This document shows, one piece after another, positions 8,111 through 16,035 of a stretch of 40,113 nucleotides of DNA; the first letter of the stretch is position 1, and each line of letters begins with the position of its first letter. The notes below the pieces were generated by a model. The model saw only the letters and a program-made list of their open reading frames with translations. It searched no databases and was not told where the DNA came from. A program made the position numbers and the translations under genes. The stretch is from Prevotella sp. UBA4330 (GTDB lineage Bacteria; Bacteroidota; Bacteroidia; Bacteroidales; Bacteroidaceae). The stretch spans positions 22,591-62,703 of the forward strand of contig DGTS01000037.1 of assembly GCA_002394385.1 (NCBI GenBank), in the 5' to 3' direction.

Positions 8111-8140
8111 AAGGCTGTTGTTCATTCAACAGCCTTCTTT
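8111..8140. terminator. Terminator between convergent genes
   Basis: AAGGCTGTTG (8111-8120) pairs perfectly with CAACAGCCTT (8127-8136) around a 6-nt loop, followed by CTTT. It ends the mutT-like/S66 operon. The stop codon of the convergent esterase gene (8122-8124) lies in its loop. Confidence 0.75.
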
Positions 8141-8919
8141 ATATGTGATTCCAGGATATGGAATGAAGGTGCAACCATTGCTCCGTGGTCGTGCCCTCCT
8201 ATTTCATAGAGGTAAGTTTGTTTGTGCCCCACGAGTTTCATCATTCGTGCAAGGTACTGGTTTTCATCGTACCGGCCGAAGAGTTCCTGCTCACGGTCGC
8301 CACAGATGAGGATTAGCGGCGGGCAGTCGGGGCGCACCCAGTAGATGGGAGCGTACTTGTCTATGGTCACCTTTAGCGGTTGCAGTCCTTGCATCTTGCG
8401 CACATTGTAGTGGGTTACGGCCTGTCCGCTGAATGGTGCGTACATCATCACATCGTCGGCATCCACCTGATATTTCGCGAGCCATTCCTTGTTTAGGCAT
8501 AGCAGCATGGCGAGATATCCGCCGGCTGAATGGCCTGTGACAACAATCTTATTAGTGTCGCCACCATATTCCGCTGCGTGACGGAACACCCAAGCCACAG
8601 CCTCTGCCGCATCGTCGAGCGTGCTGTCTATGGTTACTCGTGGCAGCAGCCTATAGTTGGCACCCACTACGACATAGCCTTTCTGCTTCAGTTGCTCGGG
8701 AATTTCCTTGTTGCCTGCCTCCAGTCCTCCTCCGTGGAACCATACGATTACAGGGCATCCTGTTTTTCCTTCGGGATAGTGGATGTCTAGTTTCAGCCGC
8801 TCACGGGCGTAGTTGTCTGTCTTCTCGGTGTAAGCGATGTCGGTTTCTGTGCGATACTCCTGTGCCCATGCCACGATAGTGATGAGCGATAATAATGCTG
8901 CTGCAAATGTTCTTTTCAT
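8122..8919 (-). CDS. Secreted alpha/beta-hydrolase, BD-FAE-like esterase
   Basis: The 265-residue protein starts with a cleavable signal peptide (MKRTFAAALLSLITIVAWAQ). The frame is open to 9033, but the ATG at 8919 gives the signal peptide and is chosen. It has the oxyanion motif FHGGGLEAG (61-69), nucleophile Ser131 in GHSAGG, Asp208 in CGDRE and His243 or His245 in GGHDHG, which is the layout of BD-FAE-like carbohydrate esterases (feruloyl or acetyl ester removal). The substrate is not certain. It is transcribed away from the HTCS gene and may serve the same locus. Confidence 0.82.
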   Translation of the reverse strand: MKRTFAAALLSLITIVAWAQEYRTETDIAYTEKTDNYARERLKLDIHYPEGKTGCPVIVWFHGGGLEAGNKEIPEQLKQKGYVVVGANYRLLPRVTIDSTLDDAAEAVAWVFRHAAEYGGDTNKIVVTGHSAGGYLAMLLCLNKEWLAKYQVDADDVMMYAPFSGQAVTHYNVRKMQGLQPLKVTIDKYAPIYWVRPDCPPLILICGDREQELFGRYDENQYLARMMKLVGHKQTYLYEIGGHDHGAMVAPSFHILESHIKKAVE

Positions 8920-8953
8920 AAGGTAGTAATTGTTTGTAGTTCTGATGACGAGG

Positions 8954-8961
8954 CAAAGATA
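8954..8961 (-). promoter_or_regulatory. -7 box for the esterase gene
   Basis: TATCTTTG on the minus strand (8961-8954) lies 34 nt before the ATG at 8919. No clear TTG is present at the expected -33 position, so the promoter may need an activator. Confidence 0.45.
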
Positions 8962-9229
8962 ATAATTATTTTTTATTTTCGGCAGAGTAACATGAAAATG
9001 TGTGTCAGCAGGGCATGAGACATCCTGCAGCACAGTTTATTTTATGTAACATTGTTAAGGATTCGGAAAATTGACTTTCGTGACGCGCACTGGGCAATAA
9101 GTGCCCTTTTTATTGCCTTTTCCACGATTTTTCGTTGTTTGTTCCCTTGTTTCTTGTAACATTTTCTTTGTTTTATGTAATATCCCATGCTTTTTTTCTA
9201 ATAATTAAGAAATCTCTTAAAAAAAGATT
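8962..9229. other. Divergent intergenic region between esterase and HTCS
   Basis: No gene is supported. The stretch contains a plus-strand hairpin followed by a T run (9087-9111) and two copies of a TTTTATGTAAYAT string near 9040 and 9172. No complete promoter for a transcript ending at the hairpin was recognised. Confidence 0.5.
9087..9111 (+). terminator. Orphan terminator-like hairpin upstream of HTCS
   Basis: GGGCA (9092-9096) pairs with TGCCC (9102-9106), followed by TTTTT. An alternative stem GCACT (9087-9091)/AGTGC (9100-9104) overlaps it, so the two stems exclude each other. No plus-strand gene precedes it. Confidence 0.45.
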
Positions 9230-9260
9230 TTGAGCATGTCATAACTTTTTGCTAATTTTG
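9230..9260 (+). promoter_or_regulatory. HTCS promoter
   Basis: TTG at 9230-9232, a 20-nt spacer and TAATTTTG at 9253-9260 match the Bacteroidetes consensus; the HTCS ATG (9299) is 38 nt downstream of the -7 box. Confidence 0.65.
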
Positions 9261-9298
9261 CAACGGATAATAGAATTTACCTTAACTGCATAACTATT

Positions 9299-12200
9299 AT
9301 GAGACAAATAACATGCCTTATTATGCTGCTTGTCGTGGGCAAGACGATGTGTTTTGCCCAGTTCGGCAGACTATATACCCCTGATGATTTGTTGTCAAGT
9401 AGTCTTGTGAATGATATAAAGCAAGATGCGAAGGGCTTTGTGTGGATAGCCACGCAAGACGGACTTAACTGCTATGACTCGCATCACATGACCGTTTTCC
9501 ACAAGGGCGATGGTAGCGGACTGATTAGTGACGACGTGCACACAGTGTGTATGGCGAATGACAACCGAATCTTTGTGGGAACCAGCGAGGGACTGCAGGT
9601 GTTCAATTTCAATACCTCTCACTTCATCACTATTCCCTTGCTGATGAAGGGAACTTCCGACTCTACAGCCTTTGTCACCGCCATCGAACTAAGTAAGAAT
9701 GGCGACTTGGTGGTGAGCACTTCGGGTCATGGCGCTTTCAGGATAAAGTCTGGCTCGCAGAAGGCAGAGCGGTTGCAGTTGGCGTGCAGCAATTACCAGC
9801 GTTATGTTATGGAAGACTCGCGTGGCCGTTTGTGGATTTCTACCGACAACGATGGTCTGTATATGTTTGTTGGTGGCAAGAAGCGTCAGTTCCTTGCTGA
9901 CGAGAAGCACCGCGGAATAGCATTCAAGATAATGGAGGACAGGGACGGGAATGTCTATGTCTCGACGCTGACCGACGGTCTTTTCATGTTTAACAACAGT
10001 ACAGGCGAGTTAGACCAGGTGGAAGTTACAAAGGGACTTAACGTCACCGACATCAGGCAGGTGCGCGACGGAAATATTTATATCGGAACAGAGGGTAGCG
10101 GAATGCTCATATACAGTCCGATGACCAAGAACATACGCAATGCCAGTTTCTACAGTAACGAGATAAATATCGACCGCGCAAAGGTGCATAGCATCATGGA
10201 GGATGCTTCGGGAAATATCTGGTTGTCAGCATTCCAGAAGGGAGTGTTCTTCATGCCATCCGATATTGGTGGCTTCGGATATATCGGTCATCGCTCGTCA
10301 ACGTTCAACTGTATCGGCAACTACTGTGTGATGTCGATGACGTCCGGCGCTAATGGCGTACTGTGGGTAGGCACCGACCAGGATGGTCTCTATTCCATCA
10401 ATCCAGACGGCAGTTGCAAGACGCACTATGCGGCTGGACAAGGCGGCATGCCAGCCACCGTGCTCTGTGTCAGCGAAGATGAGAACCACAACATCTGGCT
10501 GGGTTCATATCTCGAAGGTGCGGGAATGCTGAACACCGCTACGGGAGCATACACACGCCTTTCTTCGTTTACAGGGCTCGCCAAGAATGTCTTTGGCGTG
10601 CGTGCCGACAAGAAGGGCAAGGTGTGGATGGCCACGCTGGGCGATGGTCTGAAGGTTTATGACATAGCCACTGGCGAGGTGGAGACCTTCCATGCTGACG
10701 ACAAGAAAAGCAACTCGCTGGCTACCGACTATCTCCTGGCCATCACTTTCTCGCGTGACGGCAACAAGGTCTATCTTGCCACCTGCGATGGCTTGGCGTG
10801 CTACGACAAGGTGAAGAAGAGTTTCATCAGTGAGTTCGGCAAGAAAGCCCTACTCAAGGGAATGCAGGTTTACAATGTCCATGAGACATCCGACGGCACG
10901 CTGTGGGCGGGTGCTGGCGACGGACTCTATCGTATCCGTAATCATGGCAAGGACATCAAGGTCTATACCACCGCCGACGGTCTGCCCAACAACACCGTGC
11001 GCTCGGTGGAAATTGACGGTGACGGTTATCTATGGATAAGCACCAACCGTGGACTCTCGCACATGGACATCAAGAAGGAGACCTTCGTGAACTACGGCAT
11101 GGGCAATGGCCTGCAGGGTAATGAGTTCTCCAACAGTGCGTCGTGTTTCCACGAGGGGCGCTTTGTCTTTGGCGGCAACAACGGTATCACTTTCTTCCGC
11201 AACGAGGACATCTTGCAGAGCAAGAAGAAGATGGCAGTTCATCTGGTTGAGATGCGCACCGCCGAGCAGAAGGTGGTGATGGGCATGAAGTCGGGCATAT
11301 ATAACATCGTTGACACCGCAGTCATTGATGCCCAGCGCTTCGACCTCGACCATTCCAACAACTCGTTTACACTGCGTTTCTCCGCAATGGAGTATGCCTT
11401 CCCAGAGCAGGTGATTTACGAATACCGCATCAACAATAGCGACTGGGTGAGTCTGAGTCACGGAATGAGCGAGGTGACATTCAGCAACCTCGCCTCGGGC
11501 ACATATCATTTTGCTGTAAGGTCGCGTTATAACGAGATATGTTCTGACGAGTGGCAGTTCACCATCGTGGTGCATCCTGCATGGTATGCCTCGATATGGG
11601 CTTACCTCGTCTATGCGCTGCTGGCCGCAGCACTGGTTTGGTATATTGTGCGCCAGCGTCGCCGCAAGGAACAAGAGCGGCTGCGCCTGCAGGAGCACAT
11701 ACATGCCGAGCAACTGAACGAGGCTAAGATACAGTTCTTTATGAACATCAGCCACGACATCCGCACGCCAATGACGCTCATCATGTCGCCATTGCAGAAA
11801 CTCATAACTACCGATAAAGACCCTGTAAGACAGAAGCAGTACAGTCTGATGGAGCGCAACGGAAAGCGCATACAGAGTCTTATCGACCAGTTGATGGACC
11901 TCCGCAAGATAGACAAGGGAATGATGCAGATGAAATTCAAGCAGACCGATGTGGTTGGACTGCTGAACGAGATACACGGACTCTTCGCTTACCAGGCGGC
12001 AGAGCGCAATATAAAAGACACTTTCACGTCCAAGGAAGACACGCTATATGCCGACATCGACCGCGTGGCATTCGACAAGATTGTGATGAACGTGCTGGGC
12101 AATGCTTATAAGTATGTGCCCGACGGAGGATGGATAACAGTGGAACTCGACCGCCAGCAAGACACCTTCACCCTGAAAATTGCCAACAGCGGCAATGGCA

Positions 12201-13294
12201 TTGCACCGGAAGAACTGGAACGCATCTTCGACAGGTTCTATCAGGTTAACAATACGGGCAGTCCGTTCGGCGGTACTGGCATCGGACTCCATCTTACGCG
12301 CTCGCTGGTGATGCTGCACGGCGGAACCATCACGGCGCACAATATAGAGGGAGACGGATGCTACTTCCTCATTACTCTGCCGTTGAAGCAAGGCAAGATG
12401 CTGTCTGAAAGCGAGACTGCAACAGAAAACCGAGAGCAGGTGAGCAAGGCGGCTGCCGTCGCAGAAGACATTGTTCCAGAGCCAACAGAAGGCGGCAGTG
12501 ACGCAACGGCCAGCACATCGCGTCGCAAGACAATACTCATCGTTGAGGACGACGACGAGATAAGGCAATACCTTGCCAGCGAGTTCTCGCAGCAATATGT
12601 TGTCGAGGAATGTGTCAACGGCAAGGATGGTCTTGAGCATGCACTGAAGCGCGTGCCCGACCTCGTCATCACCGACCTCATGATGCCTGTTATGGATGGC
12701 TATACGCTGTGCCAGAAACTGAAGCGCAACGTCAACACCAACCACGTGCCAGTGATAATGCTCACGGCAAAGACATCCGATGAAGACCGACTGGAGGGAC
12801 TGGGAGCCGGTGCCGACGCTTATATCGTGAAGCCCTTTAACATGGAGATACTGTCGCGTGCCGCTGCCAACCTCATACAGAGCCGTCAGGTGCTGCGCAA
12901 CAAGTTCACAGGCAAAGAAGCACAGACGGAAAGGGTGGAGCAGGTGAAACTGAAGACGCCAGACGAGCGACTGCTCGAGCGCATCATGTCAACCATCAAC
13001 TCCAACATCTCTAACCCCGACCTCAGCGTGGAGTTCATATCTCAGGAGGTAGGCATCAGCCGTGCCCATCTCCATAGGAAACTGAAAGAACTCACCAATC
13101 AGAGTCCGCGTGACTTCATTCGCAACATCCGACTGAAGCAGGCTGCCAACCTCCTTGCCAGCGGCAACCAGAACGTCACCGAGGTGATGTATGCTGTGGG
13201 AATGCAGAATGCAGCCTCGTTCTCAACGATGTTCAAGAACTTCTATGGTGTGTCACCGAAAGAATATACCCGCGAGCACAGCAAAGAGAAGTAG
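9299..13294 (+). CDS. Hybrid two-component system sensor/regulator (HTCS)
   Basis: The 1331-residue protein joins all parts of a two-component system. It has an N-terminal signal sequence, a periplasmic sensor of repeated Reg_prop blades (WIATQDGL, LWISTDNDGLY, LWVGTDQDGLY, LWISTNRGLS) and a Y_Y_Y domain (about 690-755). One membrane segment follows (about 762-787), then HisKA with the H-box NISHDIRTP (His about 818), HATPase (GNGIAPEELERIFDRFY; GGTGIGLHL), a receiver with Asp about 1126 in VITDLMMP, and a C-terminal AraC-type DNA-binding domain (about 1220-1325). HTCS proteins bind an oligosaccharide in the periplasm and activate nearby PUL genes. It directly precedes GH3 and GH31 genes, so it is the likely local activator. 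All key phosphotransfer residues are present. Confidence 0.96.
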   Translation: MRQITCLIMLLVVGKTMCFAQFGRLYTPDDLLSSSLVNDIKQDAKGFVWIATQDGLNCYDSHHMTVFHKGDGSGLISDDVHTVCMANDNRIFVGTSEGLQVFNFNTSHFITIPLLMKGTSDSTAFVTAIELSKNGDLVVSTSGHGAFRIKSGSQKAERLQLACSNYQRYVMEDSRGRLWISTDNDGLYMFVGGKKRQFLADEKHRGIAFKIMEDRDGNVYVSTLTDGLFMFNNSTGELDQVEVTKGLNVTDIRQVRDGNIYIGTEGSGMLIYSPMTKNIRNASFYSNEINIDRAKVHSIMEDASGNIWLSAFQKGVFFMPSDIGGFGYIGHRSSTFNCIGNYCVMSMTSGANGVLWVGTDQDGLYSINPDGSCKTHYAAGQGGMPATVLCVSEDENHNIWLGSYLEGAGMLNTATGAYTRLSSFTGLAKNVFGVRADKKGKVWMATLGDGLKVYDIATGEVETFHADDKKSNSLATDYLLAITFSRDGNKVYLATCDGLACYDKVKKSFISEFGKKALLKGMQVYNVHETSDGTLWAGAGDGLYRIRNHGKDIKVYTTADGLPNNTVRSVEIDGDGYLWISTNRGLSHMDIKKETFVNYGMGNGLQGNEFSNSASCFHEGRFVFGGNNGITFFRNEDILQSKKKMAVHLVEMRTAEQKVVMGMKSGIYNIVDTAVIDAQRFDLDHSNNSFTLRFSAMEYAFPEQVIYEYRINNSDWVSLSHGMSEVTFSNLASGTYHFAVRSRYNEICSDEWQFTIVVHPAWYASIWAYLVYALLAAALVWYIVRQRRRKEQERLRLQEHIHAEQLNEAKIQFFMNISHDIRTPMTLIMSPLQKLITTDKDPVRQKQYSLMERNGKRIQSLIDQLMDLRKIDKGMMQMKFKQTDVVGLLNEIHGLFAYQAAERNIKDTFTSKEDTLYADIDRVAFDKIVMNVLGNAYKYVPDGGWITVELDRQQDTFTLKIANSGNGIAPEELERIFDRFYQVNNTGSPFGGTGIGLHLTRSLVMLHGGTITAHNIEGDGCYFLITLPLKQGKMLSESETATENREQVSKAAAVAEDIVPEPTEGGSDATASTSRRKTILIVEDDDEIRQYLASEFSQQYVVEECVNGKDGLEHALKRVPDLVITDLMMPVMDGYTLCQKLKRNVNTNHVPVIMLTAKTSDEDRLEGLGAGADAYIVKPFNMEILSRAAANLIQSRQVLRNKFTGKEAQTERVEQVKLKTPDERLLERIMSTINSNISNPDLSVEFISQEVGISRAHLHRKLKELTNQSPRDFIRNIRLKQAANLLASGNQNVTEVMYAVGMQNAASFSTMFKNFYGVSPKEYTREHSKEK

Positions 13295-13299
13295 ATTTC

Positions 13300-13452
13300 T
13301 TTAGGGGTTGTAGGGGCTCGCTCGGCTTCGCCGCTTTGCTTGCAAAGAACCTCCGTGTTAGCCCGTGAAGGAGTGCACGAGTGCACTCCCAAACCACCAA
13401 ACCACTAACTCCCCAAACGACCAAACGATAAATTTAATAGCAGTTTATAACT
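13300..13452. repeat. Repeat-rich spacer between HTCS and GH3
   Basis: The 159-nt gap holds a perfect palindrome GGAGTGCAC-GA-GTGCACTCC (13370-13389), a GC-rich stretch around GCTCGGCTTCGCCGC (13318-13332) and repeated CCAAACNA units (about 13390-13430). No TAnnTTTG promoter was found, so the GH3 gene may depend on HTCS activation or read-through. Confidence 0.55.
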
Positions 13453-13453
13453 T

Positions 13454-16033
13454 ATGAAACATGTAATTCTAACTTTAGCAACCTTTGCCATGTCGATGAC
13501 GATGATGGCGCAGTATCCTTATCAGAACCCCTCGCTAAGTAATGCCGAGAGGGCTAAAGACCTGCTAAGCCGTCTCACACTTGAGGAGAAGGCATTGCTC
13601 ATGTGCGATGAGTCGGAAGCCATTCCGCGTCTCGGCATCAAGAAGTTCTTCTGGTGGAGCGAGGCGCTCCACGGTGCCGCCAACATGGGCAATGTGACGG
13701 TGTTCCCCGAACCTATAGCCATGGCATCGTCGTTCAATGATGCCTTGTTATATAATGTCTTCGATGCCGCCAGCACCGAGATGCGTGCACAGTATAACCA
13801 ACGCACGCTCAACGGCGGCGAGGACCAGAAGTTCCACAGCCTGTCGGTATGGACGCCAAACGTGAACATCTTCCGCGACCCGCGATGGGGCAGGGGACAG
13901 GAGACATACGGCGAAGACCCTTATCTGACCAGTCGTATGGGACTCTCTGTTGTCTCCGGACTTCAGGGCACTCCGTTGCTTGGTGGCAGTGGCTCTGCCC
14001 CCAGGTATCTTAAACTCTTGGCATGTGCCAAGCACTATGCAGTGCACAGCGGTCCCGAGTGGAGCCGTCACGTAGCCAACCTCACCGATGTTTCGCCGCG
14101 TGACCTGTGGGAAACATACATGCCGGCGTTCAAGACACTGGTGCAGAAGGGTGACGTGCGCGAGGTGATGTGTGCCTACCAGCGTTGGGACGACGACCCA
14201 TGTTGCGGCAGCAACCGTCTGTTGCAGCAGATACTGCGCGACGAATGGGGCTTCAAGTATATGGTGGTTTCCGACTGCGGTGCCATTGCCGATTTCTACA
14301 CCTCACACAAGACTTCATCCGATGCCACCCATGCCGCAGCCAAGGGCGTTATTGCCGGCACCGATGTGGAGTGTGGCTTTGGCTATGCTTACAAAGAACT
14401 TCCTGAGGCAGTGCGCCGTGGTCTCATCTCCGAAAAGGAAATAGACAAGCACGTGCTGCGACTCCTTGAGGCACGTTTCTCTGTCGGAGAACTCGACGAC
14501 CCGTCGCTCGTTCCCTGGTCTAAGATACCGGCAAGCAAACTCAACTGCAAGGAGCACCAGCAGATAGCACTCGACATGGCTCGCCAGAGCGTCGTTCTCT
14601 TGCAGAACAACGGCATTCTGCCGCTGCAGAAAGGCAAGATAGCAGTCATCGGTCCTAATGCCGACAACGAGACGATGATGTGGGGAAACTATAACGGAAC
14701 ACCCAACCAGACAGTCACCATCCTTGAGGGAATACAACAGCAGGTGGGCAAGGGCAACGTGGTTTATCTGCGCGGCTGCGACCTCACCAACGACCAGACG
14801 CTTGAGAGTTGGTTCGACCAGTGTTCTTTTGAAGGAAAGAAAGGCATGAAAGCCACGTTCTGGAACAACCGCACCCGCGAGGGTAAGCCCGTGAGCACCA
14901 TGCAGGTGCAGCATCCTGTGAACGTAACCACCTACGGACAGCATAACTTCGGTCCTAACGTGAACATCGAGAATTTCTCTGCCAAGTATGAGACCACACT
15001 GAAGGCAAAGGAGACCTGTGACATTCTGCTTGCCATGACAGGCTGCTCACAGTTTGAACTCTTCGTTGACGGCAAGTCGGTGTGCAGTCAGAACACATGG
15101 CGCACCACAGAGACACGCACCGTGATACCGGTGGAGAAAGGACGCGAATATAAGATAGAAATTCTCTATGCCGACGTGCAGACATGGGCTGCCAACCTGA
15201 AGTTCGACCTCGGCAAGGAGTCGCCCATTGACTATCAGGCTGCAATAAGCAAATTGAAAGGCATTGACAAGGTGGTCTTCGTGGGCGGCATCAGCCCTGC
15301 TCTTGAGGGTGAGGAGATGCCTGTCGAGATAAAGGGATTCAAGGGCGGCGACCGCACCGACATCGAGTTGCCTGCCGTTCAGCGCAACTTCATCAAGGCA
15401 CTGCGCGATGCCGGCAAGCAGATTGTGTATGTCAACTGCTCTGGCTCTGCCATAGCACTGCAGCCCGAGGCCGACCGTTGCGATGCCATAGTGCAGGCAT
15501 GGTATGCAGGCGAGCAGGGTGGCACTGCCATTGCCGAGATTCTCTATGGCAAGGTGAACCCCAGCGCGAAACTCCCTGTCACCTTCTATAAGAGCAGCAG
15601 CCAGTTGCCCGACTTCGAGGACTACTCCATGAAGGGCCGCACCTACCGTTATTTCAACGATGCTCTCTATCCCTTCGGCCATGGTCTCAGTTACACCACG
15701 TTCACTGTTGGCACACCTATTTATATTTATAATAATGGCAGTGTGACAGTAGAGGTGAAGAACACAGGTAGCCGCGAGGGAACAGAGGTGGTGCAGTTGT
15801 ACCTCAAGAACCTTGCCGACAAGGAAGGTCCCGCGAAGTCGCTGCGTGGCTTCCAGCGCGTGGCATTGAAGGCTGGCGAGAGCCGCAACGTTACCTTCGC
15901 TCTTGCCGAGGAAGACTTCGAGTGGTTCGACGAGCAGAGCAACACCGTGCGCCCGATGAATGGCGACTGGCAGGTGTTCGTGGGCAATAGCAGTGCCGAC
16001 AAAGACTTAAAGAGCATCACGATAACAAGATAA
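13454..16033 (+). CDS. GH3 glycosidase with PA14 insert, probable beta-xylosidase
   Basis: The 859-residue protein has a signal peptide (cleavage near MMAQ) and the full GH3 layout: an N-terminal (beta/alpha)8 domain with FFWWSEALHG, DPRWGRGQETYGEDP and CAKHYAVHSGPE, and the nucleophile Asp274 in VVSDCGA. The alpha/beta sandwich follows and is interrupted at about 462-588 by a PA14 domain (ATFWNNRTREG...LFVDGK). The acid/base Glu is probably in PALEGEE (about 618), and a fibronectin III-like domain ends the protein. This arrangement and the GEDP/HYAVHSGPE motifs resemble Prevotella Xyl3-type beta-xylosidases, which release xylose from xylo-oligosaccharides in the periplasm. Beta-glucosidase is the alternative. 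The GH31 gene starts 2 nt after its stop, so both form an operon. Confidence 0.92.
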   Translation: MKHVILTLATFAMSMTMMAQYPYQNPSLSNAERAKDLLSRLTLEEKALLMCDESEAIPRLGIKKFFWWSEALHGAANMGNVTVFPEPIAMASSFNDALLYNVFDAASTEMRAQYNQRTLNGGEDQKFHSLSVWTPNVNIFRDPRWGRGQETYGEDPYLTSRMGLSVVSGLQGTPLLGGSGSAPRYLKLLACAKHYAVHSGPEWSRHVANLTDVSPRDLWETYMPAFKTLVQKGDVREVMCAYQRWDDDPCCGSNRLLQQILRDEWGFKYMVVSDCGAIADFYTSHKTSSDATHAAAKGVIAGTDVECGFGYAYKELPEAVRRGLISEKEIDKHVLRLLEARFSVGELDDPSLVPWSKIPASKLNCKEHQQIALDMARQSVVLLQNNGILPLQKGKIAVIGPNADNETMMWGNYNGTPNQTVTILEGIQQQVGKGNVVYLRGCDLTNDQTLESWFDQCSFEGKKGMKATFWNNRTREGKPVSTMQVQHPVNVTTYGQHNFGPNVNIENFSAKYETTLKAKETCDILLAMTGCSQFELFVDGKSVCSQNTWRTTETRTVIPVEKGREYKIEILYADVQTWAANLKFDLGKESPIDYQAAISKLKGIDKVVFVGGISPALEGEEMPVEIKGFKGGDRTDIELPAVQRNFIKALRDAGKQIVYVNCSGSAIALQPEADRCDAIVQAWYAGEQGGTAIAEILYGKVNPSAKLPVTFYKSSSQLPDFEDYSMKGRTYRYFNDALYPFGHGLSYTTFTVGTPIYIYNNGSVTVEVKNTGSREGTEVVQLYLKNLADKEGPAKSLRGFQRVALKAGESRNVTFALAEEDFEWFDEQSNTVRPMNGDWQVFVGNSSADKDLKSITITR

Positions 16034-16035
16034 CT

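Noticed and set aside
8920..9033. N-terminal extension of the esterase
   Set aside because: It would place a polar stretch before a clear signal peptide and would include the promoter.
11030..12745. Long minus-strand ORFs within the HTCS gene
   Set aside because: Open only because of the codon bias of the HTCS gene; no promoter, start context or domains.
14315..15682. Minus-strand ORFs of about 210 codons within GH3
   Set aside because: Shadow frames of a complete GH3 gene with intact catalytic motifs.
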